From Siderastrea siderea (Eukaryota; Cnidaria; Anthozoa; Scleractinia; Rhizangiidae): 64,000 nt of DNA. A program made the translations under genes and the position numbers. The notes beneath the pieces were generated by a model. The model was not told the origin of the DNA, did no database searches, and was given only the letters and a program-made list of their open reading frames with translations. The stretch is taken from positions 32,393,769-32,457,768 of the forward strand of contig OZ034975.1 in NCBI GenBank assembly GCA_964030785.1, given 5' to 3'. Shown here piece by piece: positions 12,798 through 24,060 of this stretch (within the stretch, counting starts at the first letter, position 1; each line of letters opens with the position of its first letter).

Positions 12798-13284
12798 TTA
12801 CTTCCTTTGCCTTTTGCTGTAGCCATCGCTTGTAGGCTTCTTCCTCTTTGATGTCCTTTGCTTGCCACTTGTATCAGCAACAGCCTCTGTTCGAACTGCT
12901 GGATTGTTATCGACGTCTATTAATTGTTCGAGTAAATCCACGTGTTTGTTTGGACCATCAAATATATAGACACACGGTATTTCCATACCAAGACCTCCAC
13001 CTCGATTTACTGCCTTTCCACACACTTCAACCAATCCTCGGTTGGTAGGCTTTGAAATAAACTGAGTGACTATTCCAGTGCGGTTTTTTGTGTTCGCGAG
13101 GTGATAATGGAATGTGGCCAATAACTCGACTCTCTTTTAGCACCGCGACTGCGTTTTTATCCTCGGCGTTTTCTGGCTCTGGTTGCAAAGGCAAAATTTC
13201 ACCGCATGTAGGAGTCCACCAGTCCTTGTAAACAGGAAATCCTCTTATCCAGGAAGAAATTTTCAGCGTTTGGTGATCGTCCAT
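12798..13284 (-). pseudogene. HIRAN-domain-like ORF inside the Tigger element, frameshifted
   Basis: The minus-strand frame from 13,284 encodes ISSWIRGFPVYKDWWTP, then CGEILPLQPEPENAEDKNAVAV and a VIGHIPLS motif. This order (G-x-Y/W, GE.L.L..EP.N..D..A.AV, .GH.P) is that of the HIRAN domain, a DNA-end-binding module known from HLTF/Rad5 helicases. The frame then breaks near 13,110 and continues in another frame with a Gly-rich segment, ending in a basic KRKKPTSDGYSKRQRK-like tail with a nuclear-localisation look. The two frames overlap by about 95 bp, so a single frameshift is the simplest explanation. Its start lies within the region where the transposase N-terminus should be. Confidence 0.55.
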
Positions 13285-14439
13285 ACTTTCCAGTTCTCAA
13301 GAGAAACCGTCTTAAACATGGACGAGACAGGGCAATTGTTTCGAGCACTTCCAAACAGATCTCTGACCGAGGTATCAAAGCAGTGTACTGGAGGGAAAAA
13401 GTCCAAAGAAAGAATCACGTGTGCATTTTTGGTTAATGCAGCGGGCCATTGCGAGAAACCAATTGTTATTGGCAAGTCAAAAAGTCCACGTTGCTTCAAA
13501 GCAATCAGAGATACGTCTCAACTTCCCTGCTCATACTTTAGCCAGCCTAAAGCTTGGATGGACTTTAACATCTTAGATGACGTGCTGTCCAAGCTAAACC
13601 GGAAATTAGCAAGGGAGAACAGGAATGTTATTTTATTCCTGGACAATGCACCTTGCCATCCTCCAGATATGAAAGGCAAATACGATCATATCAAGATTGT
13701 ATTTTTTCCGCCAAATTGTACATCAAGACTCCAGCCTCTTGATCTTGGAATAATCCAAACATTTAAGCTCAAATACATGAAACTGATGCTGACACATGTC
13801 GTCAGCAAAATAGATGACTGTGACTCTGCCACCGAGGTGTGTAAATCTGTGGATTTACTACAAGCCATTAGGTGGATTGGCCAAGCCTGGGAAACAGTGT
13901 CAGAATCGACTATCAAGAAATGTTTTGTAAAGGCAGGTTTTCTTTCAGCAGACGAATCTCTTGTTTCATTCCCTGCGGAACACCGGGAGTTTGATCCATT
14001 TGAGGAGCTAGAATCAGGTGAACTGGCGCAGGTGAATTCATTGTTGTGCGATGCGAGTTCCGGGTCTAGCTCAGATATACCGTCAGCAGTTGAAGCCTTA
14101 GAAGCAACTTCTGCTCTGCCAACGTGTAAAGAGTTAAGCGCCAATTGGGAGGAGGAATTTTTCTCCGATCTATCGGCATCGTCTTCACAAGACCCGGGAC
14201 AAGACAAAGACAGTGATGACGATCTCATTGAGGTCAATTCCCAGGCTAAGGAAGTGAAAGTCAAGTCTATGAGAGAAGCAATGACCATGCTAGAGGACTT
14301 GACAGAATACCTCACCACTGAAAATTTAACCGAAACAGCAAATAGCCTTGCAAAAGTTTTGTCACATCTTCAGTCCGCTTGGTTGTATCGCAAGCTTAAA
14401 ACTTTCGTACAAAGCAAAGTTACTGACTTTTTTAAATAA
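13260..14439 (+). pseudogene. pogo/Tigger transposase (DDE_1), N-terminus missing
   Basis: The open frame carries the full DDE_1 catalytic core of pogo/Tigger transposases: VLNMDETG at about 13,309 (first Asp), VILFLDNAPCHPP at about 13,627 (second Asp) and FFPPNCTSRLQPLDLGIIQ at about 13,708 (third Asp region), followed by the usual C-terminal extension with acidic and Ser-rich stretches. The frame is open to its stop at 14,437-14,439. The CENP-B-type helix-turn-helix DNA-binding region that should precede the core is absent; upstream sequence is instead occupied by the antisense HIRAN ORF. Without it the protein could not bind its ends, so I treat it as 5-prime truncated although the core itself is undamaged. 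Confidence 0.8.
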
Positions 14440-14819
14440 GTTTTAAGTCAGAGTTCCAGTCAAGGAAACTTTATAGAAAACATTCTGTTGCTGTTAAAAT
14501 GCGTTTCATTTCTTGTTTATAGTTAAGTTGTGAAATTTTCGAATCATTACGTTGTTGAGGTTTTCGTAAAAACTATAAATTTTAGTTTGAGAGTTCAAAA
14601 TTTGCAATTGTTTCAATTAGAGTACAATTAAACAATGTTTTGTTGCCATAAAGACGTTTGCCTTCGTCTTTGTATCGATAAAACATGTATCCGTGACTTT
14701 TTTCTGAGGCCCCATGTAATACGGACACCCCGTTAATACGGACATTTTGGCCCGTCCCCTTGGTGTCCGTATTAACGGGGTTCCACTGTACTTAAATAAA
14801 ACTGAAATTAATATTGAGT

Positions 14820-15455
14820 CCGCCCGGCTTGAGCGTACCGAGCTCAAAGATTAATTGCATCTCCCGCCGCTTTCGACTGGTGTTGCTGCCGCTGCATTGC
14901 TTGACTCCGCAGACCCTGATGTCATCTATGGTGTGGTTGGCGGAGTTGAAGTGCTCAGCTCAGGGAGACCAGTTGCGGATGCTCCGCAGGTGTTCACCGA
15001 AGCGTTCCCGTAGGTGCCTTCCGGTCTCACCGATGTACATGCTAGTGCAACGGCGGCAAGTGATGCAGTACACCACATTCTCAGACTGACAGATGAAGCG
15101 ATTTTGGATGGTATGTGAGCTCTTGGGCCCATGTAGAACAGTATGAGAAGTAATGTACTGGCATGTCTGAGTGCGGGGACGACGGCAGGGAAAAGAGCCA
15201 GCATCAAGGGGCCTCTGAGAGCCGCTAGTGGAGTGTACTAGGAAATCCCGGAGATTCTTGTCGCGTCGATATGAGACGAGGAGCGGCTCAGGGAATATCC
15301 CACGTGTCTCAAGATCAGTTGATAAGATGTTGAAATTCTCTAAGAGGATCTTTCTCGTTATAGTGTTGAAAGGATGGTAAGTAAGTACTAGGGTACTCTG
15401 TCAACATTGGAAACATTGAGACGCGTTGGGGACAATGCCTCGTCACGTGAGATGA
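14820..15455 (-). pseudogene. Penelope-like C-terminal fragment (GIY-YIG region), inverted copy
   Basis: This is the reverse complement of 15,905-16,553, carrying the zinc-finger-like linker and the GIY-YIG endonuclease end of the Penelope ORF on the minus strand. It lacks the reverse transcriptase and abuts the longer plus-strand copy at about 15,456. It cannot be functional alone. Confidence 0.75.
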
Positions 15456-16554
15456 CGTGCTTGTTCGCTGGATTCATCGAAGAACGAATCCGTGCCCAAT
15501 ACACTGGCTTCGTCCCACAATTACAAAAGCGCTACATCGATGACGTAGTTGGAGCCGCACAGTGCACTCGCCCCGAGTTGGAGCAGTTCATTGATTACGT
15601 CTGCAATTTCTATCCAGCTCTCCAGTTCACTTTTACCATCAATGAACTTGAACTGCCTTTTCTAACAACAGAATACAGACGTCTATACACTACAAGGAGA
15701 CTGACACACACAACTATTTGCACTACACTTCGTTCCACCCACGTCATTGCAAACAAGCAATACCCTACAGCCAGTTTCTACGTCTCCGACGGATATGTTC
15801 TAATGATGTCGACTTTTCTGATAAAGCTGAGGAGATGTTGACCTTTTTCAAACAACGGGGCTATCCTGAACTGCAACTGCATAGTGATCTTCAGAGGGTC
15901 ACAACCATCTCACGTGACGAGGCATTGTCCCCAACGCGTCTCAATGTTACCAATGTTGACAGAGTACCTCTAGTACTTACTTACCATCCTTTCAACACTG
16001 TAACGAGAAAGATCCTCTTAGAGAATTTCAACATCTTATCAACTGATCTTGAGACACGTGGGATATTCCCTGAGCCGGCCCTCGTCTCATATTGACGCGA
16101 CAAGAATCTCCGGGATTTCCTAGTACACTCCACTAGCGGTTCTCAGAGGCCCCTTGATGCTGGCTCTTTAATTCCCTGCCGTCGTCCCCGCTGTCAGACA
16201 TGCCAGTACATTACTTCTCAGACTGTTCTACATGGGCCCAAGAGCTCACATACCATCCAAAATCGCTTCACCTGTCAGTCTGAGAATGTGGTGTACTGCA
16301 TCACTTGCCGCCGTTGCACTAGCATGTACATCGGTGAGACCGGAAGACGCCTACGGGAACGCTTCGGTGAACACCTGCGTAGCATCCGCAACCGGTCTCC
16401 TGGGCTTCCTGTAGCTCAGCACTTCAACTCCGCCAACCACACCATAGATGACATCAGGGTCTGCGGAGTCAAGCAATGCAGCGGCAGCAACACCAGTCGA
16501 AAGCGGCAGGAGATGCAATTAATCTTTGAGCTCGGCACGCTCAAGCCGGGCTGA
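15456..16554 (+). pseudogene. Penelope-like RT plus GIY-YIG endonuclease, 5-prime truncated and frameshifted
   Basis: The first frame (from about 15,450) contains the reverse-transcriptase catalytic box KRYIDDVVG, then a Phe/Leu-rich strand. After a frameshift near 15,675-15,720 the next frame reads HYTSFHPRHCKQAIPYSQFL and FFKQRGYP, a conserved block downstream of the RT in Penelope-like elements. One in-frame stop follows at about 16,093. Then come cysteine-rich CRRPRCQTC and CITCRRC segments and the GIY-YIG motif MYIGETGRRLRERFGEH (about 16,324-16,374). It ends at a stop at 16,552-16,554. The N-terminal half of the RT is missing. These features identify the endonuclease-bearing class of Penelope-like elements; the copy is dead. 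Confidence 0.85.
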
Positions 16555-17769
16555 CTCAATATTAATTTCAGTTTTATTTAAGTACTTTCATTTCACGTGC
16601 ACGTGCTTTGGTTGTTTGTTTCTTGTGCGCGCGCTTTACGTGCACACTTTTCAGTTAGGCTTTTGTGTGGCGCAACACGCATATTCCTGCACACTGAAGA
16701 AGGGCTATACCCGAAATGTTTGTGCCTTTACAAACTATGACACCTTAACGTGTTTAACTCGTGTATTAACTTTTTCTCAGTCTATAACTACGTCCGTTTG
16801 GCAGCAGATCGCTGGGATGAAAACGGCTTGCAACTTGAAAACATTAGGCTAAAGTTTATCCTTAGTTTCTTGGCAAAATCGCCAGAAACTGACTTTGGTT
16901 TGTTCTCTCTTTGAGAAATCTTTCGATTCCTTTCTGGTAATGTTCTGGGAGGTTTTTGTGTACGAGAAAAGGTATATGAAATATTTTTCAAAACATTCTT
17001 CTACCGAAAACGGACTTGAAAATCACACTGACAGAGTCCCTCTAAATATATTGCAACCATCAACAAGGCACCCCTTTACCCAAGAACTTAACAAATACTG
17101 TATAATTGAATTGCAAAAAAATTGGTCTACCTTTTGAGTAAAACCAACGGAGTTTACAGGGTTGAAAGTTTGATCTTTCGGAAGAATATACTGATGAGAT
17201 GGCTCATAGATGAAAATAAAATGGTAAAAGAGTTAAAGATTGTCTTAAACAATTCTAAGTACAATGTAGAGTCGGTGGAGTTTGTTGAGTTGGTCGTTTG
17301 CCAAGTTTACAGTGTCTGGTTAAATCCAGGGGCAGATTCCATCTTTCTTCTTGTATTTTAAGAAAGTTTTTGTATTAACCAACCGTCTGCACTGTTGCTG
17401 CTCTTTATTCATAAGTATAATGCAATTATTTATGACTTTGCCAAATGTAACTAGAGAGGGATGACATTCATCAATCCCCTCAGTGCAGTGAATCATTTCC
17501 AGTTATCTTGTAGGATGTATGAATGCAATGGGGTGACTCTGTAAATAGTTTGCCTACCACTACGGTAACCATTACGATTTCGTTTTACAAATCATTTTTA
17601 AAAATCCTCTTAAAGTCTTCTCTTTCACCGCCTTAACTTTTGGTCAGGAATGCTCTCAGAATGCTTTAAGCAGCATCTCCATGAACATGAATTTTTCATT
17701 TTTTTGAGGGGGTGGGGGAAGGGGGCACTCTTGCCACAATTTCTTTGGCCCCTTCTTTCTGAATATTCT

Positions 17770-18660
17770 GGATCCACCCCTGAAATCTGTCCGTTGACTG
17801 TTATTTGTCGAGTCGTTGAGATGCTTTGCCGGTCGGTTGTGTTTGTCTAGTTGGTTCGCATGGTGGGGTTTGTACTGTCTTATAGTATGTAAGGATTGTT
17901 GATCGATTTTTTAGTAAGGCTCATTGTGTCTGTCGAGTTGTGTCTAGGTCTGGAACATTTCACCTGCCAGTGAGTGAGGTTTGTTGAGTTTGTCTAGCTG
18001 GTGAGGGTCAATGCGTTTCTTGAGCTGTGTCGAGGCATGGAGATTTTGTCTGCCAGTGAGTGTGGTTTGTTGAGTATGTCCAGTTGTGTGGTTCTTACTG
18101 TCTTCGAGAAAGTGAACATTATTGAGTTTGCCTATTGTGTGGTTCCAGAAATTATCCATACTACCCCCACGGAAGGTCATTGGAAATTCCTAGGGGGGAG
18201 GGGGGATTTAAAAGCCAAACTATTAGAAGGACAGTGTGAAGCTAAACTGGAATTTCCTGGGGGGTGTGGGGGTGCAAAACATGAAACCTTCTGTGGGGGG
18301 AGTATGGATATTTTCTGGAACTACACATTTGGCAAGGAATTGCGTTGAGGTGTGAAGTTTTAGTCTGCCTCAGCTCATGACAATTAGTCGACTTTGTCGT
18401 GTTGGTCGCATTATGGGTTCGTACTGTCTTAAAGTAAGTGAGGTAAGGGTCGTTTTGTTTGTTGAGTTGTGTTGAGATGAGATTTTATCTGCCAGCAAGT
18501 GAGGGTTGTGGAGTTTGTCGAGTTGGTCGCATAGTGGAGTTCATACTGTCTTAAAGTAATTGAAAGTTGTTGAGTTTACCTAGCTATTTGGTAAGGGTGG
18601 TTGAGTTTGTCTAGTTCTTTGGGGTAGAGATTGTCTGCCAGTGAGTGAGGTTGATTGAGT
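17770..18660. repeat. Degenerate tandem repeat, unit roughly 100-130 bp
   Basis: Recurring blocks such as GTCTGCCAGTGAGTGAGG, TTGAGTTTGTCTAGTTGG and TACTGTCTTAAAGTAAGTG repeat at irregular spacing across this stretch, giving a T/G-rich strand. It is interrupted by a small MITE. ORFs here are incidental. Confidence 0.6.
18137..18328. mobile_element. 192-bp MITE in the tandem repeat
   Basis: The left end GTGTGGTTCCAGAAATTATC and the right end (reverse complement GTGTAGTTCCAGAAAATATC) are inverted repeats extending through a CCATACT.CCCCCAC core. The interior is G-rich and non-coding. It interrupts the surrounding minisatellite, so it is younger. Confidence 0.65.
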
Positions 18661-18699
18661 GTCTACTAATGTACAACTTTAACAGAATACTAGAAATGC

Positions 18700-18950
18700 T
18701 GAAATTGTCAACAACGCGCAACACAGCACAAGGCAACGCAACACAACGGACCACAACGCAATGCAAATCAACAGATACAGCACAACAGCGACACAACGGA
18801 TCGCAACACAATGCAACACAAGCAACAAAACAGACAACACAACGGATCACAACACAACATAATGGATTACAACAAAAGCGCAATGCAACACAACGGACTG
18901 CAACGCAACACAACATACAACACAACATGACAGAACTTACCTCAACACAA
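18700..18950. repeat. CAACG/CAACA-type pentanucleotide repeat tract
   Basis: About 250 bp built from CAACA, CAACG and CACAACGGA words, nearly free of T on this strand. The Cys-rich ORF on the other strand and the Thr/Gln-rich ORF on this strand are translations of the repeat. Confidence 0.75.
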
Positions 18951-19559
18951 CAAAAGAGGAAATAAAAACCAACGTCGAGCTCGACCAAAAACTCCACAGA
19001 AAAAAACAGTCAAAAAATGCTGCAGATATAAAAAATATCATGTGTCATGTGCATAAGATGGCCCTGATGTGTGACATGCAATCGATTGTGCAGCAGCTGT
19101 TCCCGCTTATTTCGAGTGTGTCTACAAAGTGGCTTCCATCATATCTGTGAAAGAGAAAAAAAATAATTACAAGTGCAATGGGCATTGAGGAATTCCTTGC
19201 CCTTCCCGACTCCTCACTAGTCAGAGTGATAAGCTTCCACTTTTTAATGCAAATGACCAGAAACAATCCATCCACTCAAGTTCCATAGCATTATATTTCT
19301 ACAAAGCTGGGTGTATCAAAGAATCAACTTGCTGCAAAAGACGGCACAGATGTCCAGGAAAGCAAAAAGAAAGAAATTTGTCTCCAGTAACATTATGAAG
19401 TTTAATATTCTCACCCAATTGCTCGTATTTCTGACAGGATGTTCTCTCAGTTAGATCTTGAGCCAGGCATGTGGCAGCTTCTTTGCAGGTTTCAATGTGC
19501 TTTGACCTTTTACCTTTCCCTTCCTCTTTCGGGTCCCGGCAGCTTGCAACTGGGTAGTC

Positions 19560-19934
19560 TTACCCTTTCTTTTTGGAGATGGCTTCGGCATTTTGCGAAA
19601 TTATGATGGTAAAATTTGTAGTGCATTTGAAGACCCTTGCACGGTACTGAACGAAAGGCACTTTCAGATTAAAATATGCAGCATTTGGCACCATACACTG
19701 TACTTTTTGGCATGTCTGCGCTATTGTTATAGGTAAGTTGAGCCTCCCCTCTCTGACACCGCAGGTAATTATCCTGACACGTACATGAGGTCTTAAAGGT
19801 GTTTTTATCTCATCAGACCGGAAAAAGCCAGTTTCCAAATCTGTTTTGCCTTTTTTCTCAAAAACCCAAACCTTTTTTCCCCAAAAACCAAGATAAACTT
19901 TGATTTCCTTGATACTACACCACCTTTTCAACAT
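19560..19934 (-). CDS. Unrecognised 124-codon ORF
   Basis: The longest frame of the 19-21 kb stretch, starting ATG at 19,934. It encodes a mixed-composition product with GKKVWVFEKKGKTDLETGFF and RVRIITCGVREGRLNLPITI, ending in a basic KKKG. There is no domain that I recognise, no clear splice context and no neighbour that explains it. It could be a decayed exon or chance. Confidence 0.2.
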   Translation of the reverse strand: MLKRWCSIKEIKVYLGFWGKKVWVFEKKGKTDLETGFFRSDEIKTPLRPHVRVRIITCGVREGRLNLPITIAQTCQKVQCMVPNAAYFNLKVPFVQYRARVFKCTTNFTIIISQNAEAISKKKG

Positions 19935-21946
19935 ATGATCAAAGTTTATTTTCTCACTGGTTTCCTAGCAACAGCTGTCACCATAGCAACGGTAATGGAC
20001 AACCCCTCATTTTAAATAATGTCGAATATCTCGAAAACTAGTCAGACACTTTACGACAAAACTGGAACTATTTGAACTACTCACAACTTGTATGCAAAAT
20101 TAGGGAAAAATCTGTAAGAGCGTTTTCATGTAAATCATGATTCATTTTGTACGGGCTGATTTTGGTCATTCCTGCAATTCTCTCCAATTTTTCAAGAAAG
20201 ATTTGAAATCTTAACACTTTCTCTTTTTAGTTGAAGGATCTTTTCTGATATCAAAACATTCTTGATGTACATTGAGCTTCCCAGGTGGCTGCAATTTTAA
20301 GATATTTTTATTTAAAAACTGCTAAAATGCAGCACAAATCAGCCAAAAAGTTCGTAATTTGCATAAATAGAAACATTTCTAAACTGCCCTTACAGTTTTT
20401 TCTCTTAAATTGATTGCCGTTAGAATTATAATTATAATTCTTTTGATGTTCCAGAGAGTTTTAGGCTGAATAAACATTTCTGTTATTAGATAAGAAGGCT
20501 GAATCTCGGTCAAGTTTCAGTCGTTATTAACTTTCAACAAGCAACAGTTTTATTTTGTTTTTCCTTGTCTATTTCACGGTTATTCACATGCAATGAATAC
20601 TTATACACTCTGCTCTTGTGTCCTCTCATGTATTCATAATTCCTTCTCATAATAAATACAATAAAAAATTTTCGTGAAACGTCTGATGCTCAAATGGTGA
20701 TAACACAATGTTGTCATTTGGGGTACCCTGATACCTTAAATTAAGGGGGAACTTATGAGTATGTTGGTGGCACCCTATAAATTCCAAATTAGAGCAATAA
20801 AGGTCATCTGTTAAAAATCAATAAAATCTTGAGAAATCGATCATATCGATTTGACACACCTAAAAGATTTATTGATTTCTGTCATCAATTGGTAAAAAAT
20901 AACTTGTGATTTTTATCGATTTCTACTGGTACCAGTATTTATTGATTGACTATGTCGTTAAACTACAAGTACATTAATTAAACTTTAGCTTACCGAATAT
21001 CCACAGGTTTTGATCATGAACTGAGTTCCTTGAAGCAGTTACTGCAGTTACTTGCTTTTAAACCAGCGTAAATTTCTACATTTCAGGTCATGGTTTGAAT
21101 TGAAATCTCACATAAATTCTTATGTAATGCTCAAGCTCGGAAATGTAGATTGCCTTCCACCGTTCTTGGTCTGTCCTTAAAAGATGTACAATCGCTAAAA
21201 AACAAACAAGAGAATGTACTTTTTCATGCAATTTTTCAGTCACCAGCAAAGTTGCCAAAAATTAGCCCTTTTGCCGCACTCAACCAGAAAACCAGGATTT
21301 CATTTTCCCCACTGGAATGTACTAAATCACTCTTCCAGGAATTTGACTGCAGCTTATTAAGATTTGAGATTGGAAACCTAGTAATGAGTCTTAGAGGGGG
21401 GTCTAAATATGTTGTAAATTGAAACCACCTGGTTTGGGATGGTCGCATTAACAAGATAAGAAAATATGACAAGTTAAGACAAGTGACTACAGTCATAGAT
21501 TTAGCTTTTTTCGGACCGAGTGACGTTGACATTGACATTTGCACTGATAAAAGATGGCTGAAAGCTACAAGCAATTGCTAAAAGACTTGGGACAACCACA
21601 ATGTTCACAGCTATTTAATCTGACGATCTCGTAGTCAATGCACATCCTAACACTGTTGTTATGGATTAATGGTCTTGATATTCAGACTTACAAACAACAA
21701 CATTGAAAGGGGAGGTGGGTCAGAAATGTATTTTAGTTTTCCATTTGTTGTCAAGAGCATGTTTTTAGAAGGAAATTAATCCAGGTTTTGGGAGAGTGTC
21801 AATAATTTTTGCAATTGCTTGTCCAGGTTTTATTTTCCTTGATCCAATGCTGTACTCTACTTGACCTACAGTTTTGTTAGTAATCATAGTAACACTTACA
21901 TGTACATTACATTTGTTCCATGTACGCTGCTTGAATCTCTTTACAG
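19935..21946. other. Intergenic or first-intron DNA, nothing certain
   Basis: This is AT-rich sequence upstream of the first recognisable Ig exon. It should hold the signal-peptide exon of that gene if the gene starts in this window, but I could not identify a convincing ATG plus hydrophobic stretch ending in phase 1. Confidence 0.4.
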
Positions 21947-22309
21947 AGGGAATCCTCTCCTTTACACAAGAACCGAACAGCACAGTCTACTTCATGAAAG
22001 GCAGTGATGCAGTCATCAAATGGGATTATAAGGTGGAGAACAGGACACTGTTTAGTTTTATTAGTTGGAGTGCGCTGAACAGAACTACCCAGAATTATGA
22101 GGTACTGATAGCAGAATATGAGAATGGCAATGTTCAACTAAATCCAGCATTATCCCCAGAATATCATGACAGAGTACAGAAGGAAGGAAGAGCTACTCTC
22201 ATTATAAAGAGTGTCACATTTGAGGACTCTACCAAAATTAAATGCACCCTCAAAGGAAATGTTGGTGACATTTATGACCGAGAGAGTTCTGTTACACTTG
22301 TTGTCACAG
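21947..22309 (+). CDS. Ig-superfamily gene, exon with first Ig-like domain
   Basis: The 363-bp exon is bounded by TCTCTTTACAG at its 5-prime side and CACAG|GTACAG at its 3-prime side, and it enters and leaves in phase 1. It encodes about 121 residues with a beta-sandwich pattern: an expected first Cys replaced (AVIKWDYKV), a Trp-containing strand (SFISWSALN), and RATLIIKSVTFEDSTKIKCTL, the usual Leu-x-Ile...D-x-...-C end of a V-like domain. Three N-glycosylation sequons (NST, NRT, NRT) fit an extracellular role. The missing canonical disulphide partner is a genuine oddity. It is joined in frame to the exon at 23,517. The upstream signal-peptide exon is not seen. Confidence 0.65.
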
Positions 22310-23516
22310 GTACAGTTTTGTTTTTATTTTAACCAGACAAGTTTAAGATTATTCCAATGAGAAATGCCCTGCCATGGCCCAATAACTACGCTATCTGATC
22401 CACACTTTGTCTTCAGAGACCTGTACAATTATGTTTAATGTAATCAGTGCTTTCCTTATCAGTCATTATCCAGTAAATTTTACAATGTACTGCTTGTAGC
22501 ACCACTCAAGTTAGTGGCTTACCACATGCTACTGTAAGGCCATTGTCCTGTATAACAGGAAAACCTAATGGGCATTTAGACAGTCCCTTCTGACCCACCC
22601 CACCCCCAGGTTAACAAAAAGTTGGTAGCGCGACTCAGCATGTAGATCCATGTAGTTTAACCCTACATATTTTTATGTTGCTCAACGTATGAACTGACGC
22701 AACAAAAGGTGTGGCTGTGTGACACAACATTTTGGGTATAGCTTTACTGGATGATGTTATGTTTAAACTCTGACTGTAATATTCAAACTCCAGTACTGAG
22801 AATGTGTAGCATACATGTATTACACCCTAAAACATCCCGTTAAGCGACCTTACATGTGCAACTGAACAGTTTCTCTTAAAAAAGGAGCCACATGCGTAAA
22901 AGTTCTACTTGTTGTGGCAATCGATGCCAAGCCACATTGCTGCGATCTAGTCCAATATTGATAAATTCAAATGATGAGTTTAAAAAAAAAACTATTCGCA
23001 GTGTTCCTGCGATAGCATCTCAGTAAGATACATTGTACTGTTCCATGTGGAATAGCTGAAAACAAACAGAGCTTCTGATGGATGAATTCACATTTCCCTT
23101 CACTAGCAATTAATTTGGGCAAACTCTGCAAATTCAGTTAACGAAGCAAGCAAAGAGTCAGTTCTGTGCATATTTTCAGTTTATTAGCCTGAAAGTGTGA
23201 GCAACGTATGGTTCATAACTGTACCTGGCTTCATTTCAGGTTACTGACCATTTTATCCAAATGCTATGGGGGGGGGGGGGGGGAATTGAGAGCAAATTGC
23301 ATTTTGTAAGGTTGGACTATGGGGTTGGTTCAAGTTTTGCAAGCGTAGTAAATGCATTTGAAAAAAGTTCGCAGAACTTTATGGGAATGCCAAGCAAAAT
23401 AAACATCTTTTCAAGGAGGTCTCTCTTTCCTCGGAGATTATTATGTCAAGGGGAAATACATATGTATGTGATTGGGATTAACTACCGGTATGTGTTTGTT
23501 CCTCATTTTTCTTTAG
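22310..23516 (+). other. Intron
   Basis: It runs from GTACAG to TTTCTTTAG. It contains a poly-G run near 23,269 and no gene. Confidence 0.6.
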
Positions 23517-23807
23517 GTCCAGCTTCTGTAAGTCCTGGTGCTCAATTTTCTAAGGTTGGTGGCCATGCAGCCTTTACCTGTAATGCCACTGGTGTCCCAA
23601 GTCAAAATTTTACCTGGTTCTGGATGGATGGAGACAGAAGATCAGAGTTGAAAGGTGATGGGCAAAATGTCATCATTTCATCTGATACTGGATCTTCCCA
23701 GATTGTTTTGAAAAACATCCCCGCAGGTGACCCAAGATATTATGTCTGTGAAGCTAGAGCCAATGAAGATCAACCAAGCTCAAGTAAAGGCTACCTGCAA
23801 TTACCAC
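23517..23807 (+). CDS. Ig-superfamily gene, exon with second Ig domain
   Basis: The 291-bp exon (97 codons, phase 1 to phase 1) follows TTTTTCTTTAG and precedes a strong donor CAC|GTAAGTA. It encodes an I-set-like Ig domain: VGGHAAFTCNATGVPSQNF with the first Cys, a WFWMDGD strand with the Trp, then SQIVLKNIPAGDPRYYVCEA with the Tyr-x-Cys. Two sequons (NAT, NFT) are present. It joins the previous exon in frame at a Gly codon split GGT. The domain-per-exon phase-1 layout is typical of extracellular modules that duplicate or shuffle. Confidence 0.8.
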
Positions 23808-23849
23808 GTAAGTACATGGTTTTACAGTACCATCCTCCCTGTACCGATC

Positions 23850-24060
23850 GAGGAGGCAGCATGGCCGAGTGGTTTAGGGTGCTGGATTTCAACTCAGTCA
23901 CCCTGAGTTCAAATCCCGCTCTGGCCACTAGCTGCAGTTGTTTCCCGGTAGTCCCAGTTCAACTCCTTGGCTGTGTTTGTAGATAGCCAACTAGTTAGCC
24001 TCTGTCCAGTTGGGATTCTTACTTGTTATTTTCAGTTCTTTCTAAATATAATTTATTACA
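23850..24060 (+). mobile_element. tRNA-Leu-derived SINE
   Basis: The head resembles a tRNA-Leu: an A box TGGCCGAGTGG (23,862-23,872) and a B box GAGTTCAAATCCC (about 23,908-23,920), followed by a shared SINE body with CCACTAGCTGCAG, TAGTCCCAGTTCAACTCC and AGTTGGGATTCTTA. The tRNA part has decayed stems, so it is a retroposon and not a working tRNA. It sits in the intron just after the second Ig exon. Confidence 0.8.

Larger units (their letters stand above)
12400..14788 (+). mobile_element. Tigger/pogo-type DNA transposon
   Basis: Ends are inverted repeats starting CAGTGGAACCCCG, with several inner copies of a TACGGACACC-like motif. The element is flanked by TA on both sides (12,398-12,399 and 14,789-14,790), the Tc1/mariner/pogo signature. 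The mirror Penelope copy carries the uninterrupted target at about 16,575-16,590, which proves the insertion point. Inside are a rightward pogo-type transposase lacking its N-terminus and a leftward HIRAN-like ORF. Confidence 0.9.
12152..16781. mobile_element. Penelope-like element pair, head-to-head, with 14-bp TSD
   Basis: A minus-oriented 3-prime piece (about 12,205-12,399 plus 14,791-15,455) and a plus-oriented longer copy (15,456-16,781) are mirror images of one another. They share the noncoding tail motif GCACAAACGTTTCGGGCATA (with small changes) next to each outer edge. The composite is flanked by the exact 14-bp repeat CTATAACTACGTCC at 12,138-12,151 and 16,782-16,795. Such partial inverted copies are a known product of Penelope-like retrotransposition. 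The minus copy is interrupted by a Tigger element. Confidence 0.8.
12006..17041. mobile_element. Possible older TTAA MITE interrupted by the Penelope pair
   Basis: TTAA followed by AGGGGCACTATGAC at 12,002-12,019 and a roughly inverted CTGACAGAGTCCCTCT near 17,029-17,043 could be the two ends of one small TTAA-type MITE. Removing the Penelope composite would leave about 400 bp, a size similar to the MITE at 1392-1775. The right end is imperfect, so this is tentative. Confidence 0.3.

Noticed and set aside
13686..14318. 210-codon Ser-rich minus-strand ORF
   Set aside because: It is the antisense shadow of the pogo transposase frame.
18611..18997. Cys/Val-rich 128-codon ORF
   Set aside because: It is the reverse translation of a CAACA/CAACG repeat tract.
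23860..23935. Functional tRNA-Leu
   Set aside because: The stems are decayed and a SINE body follows directly, so it is a retroposon head.
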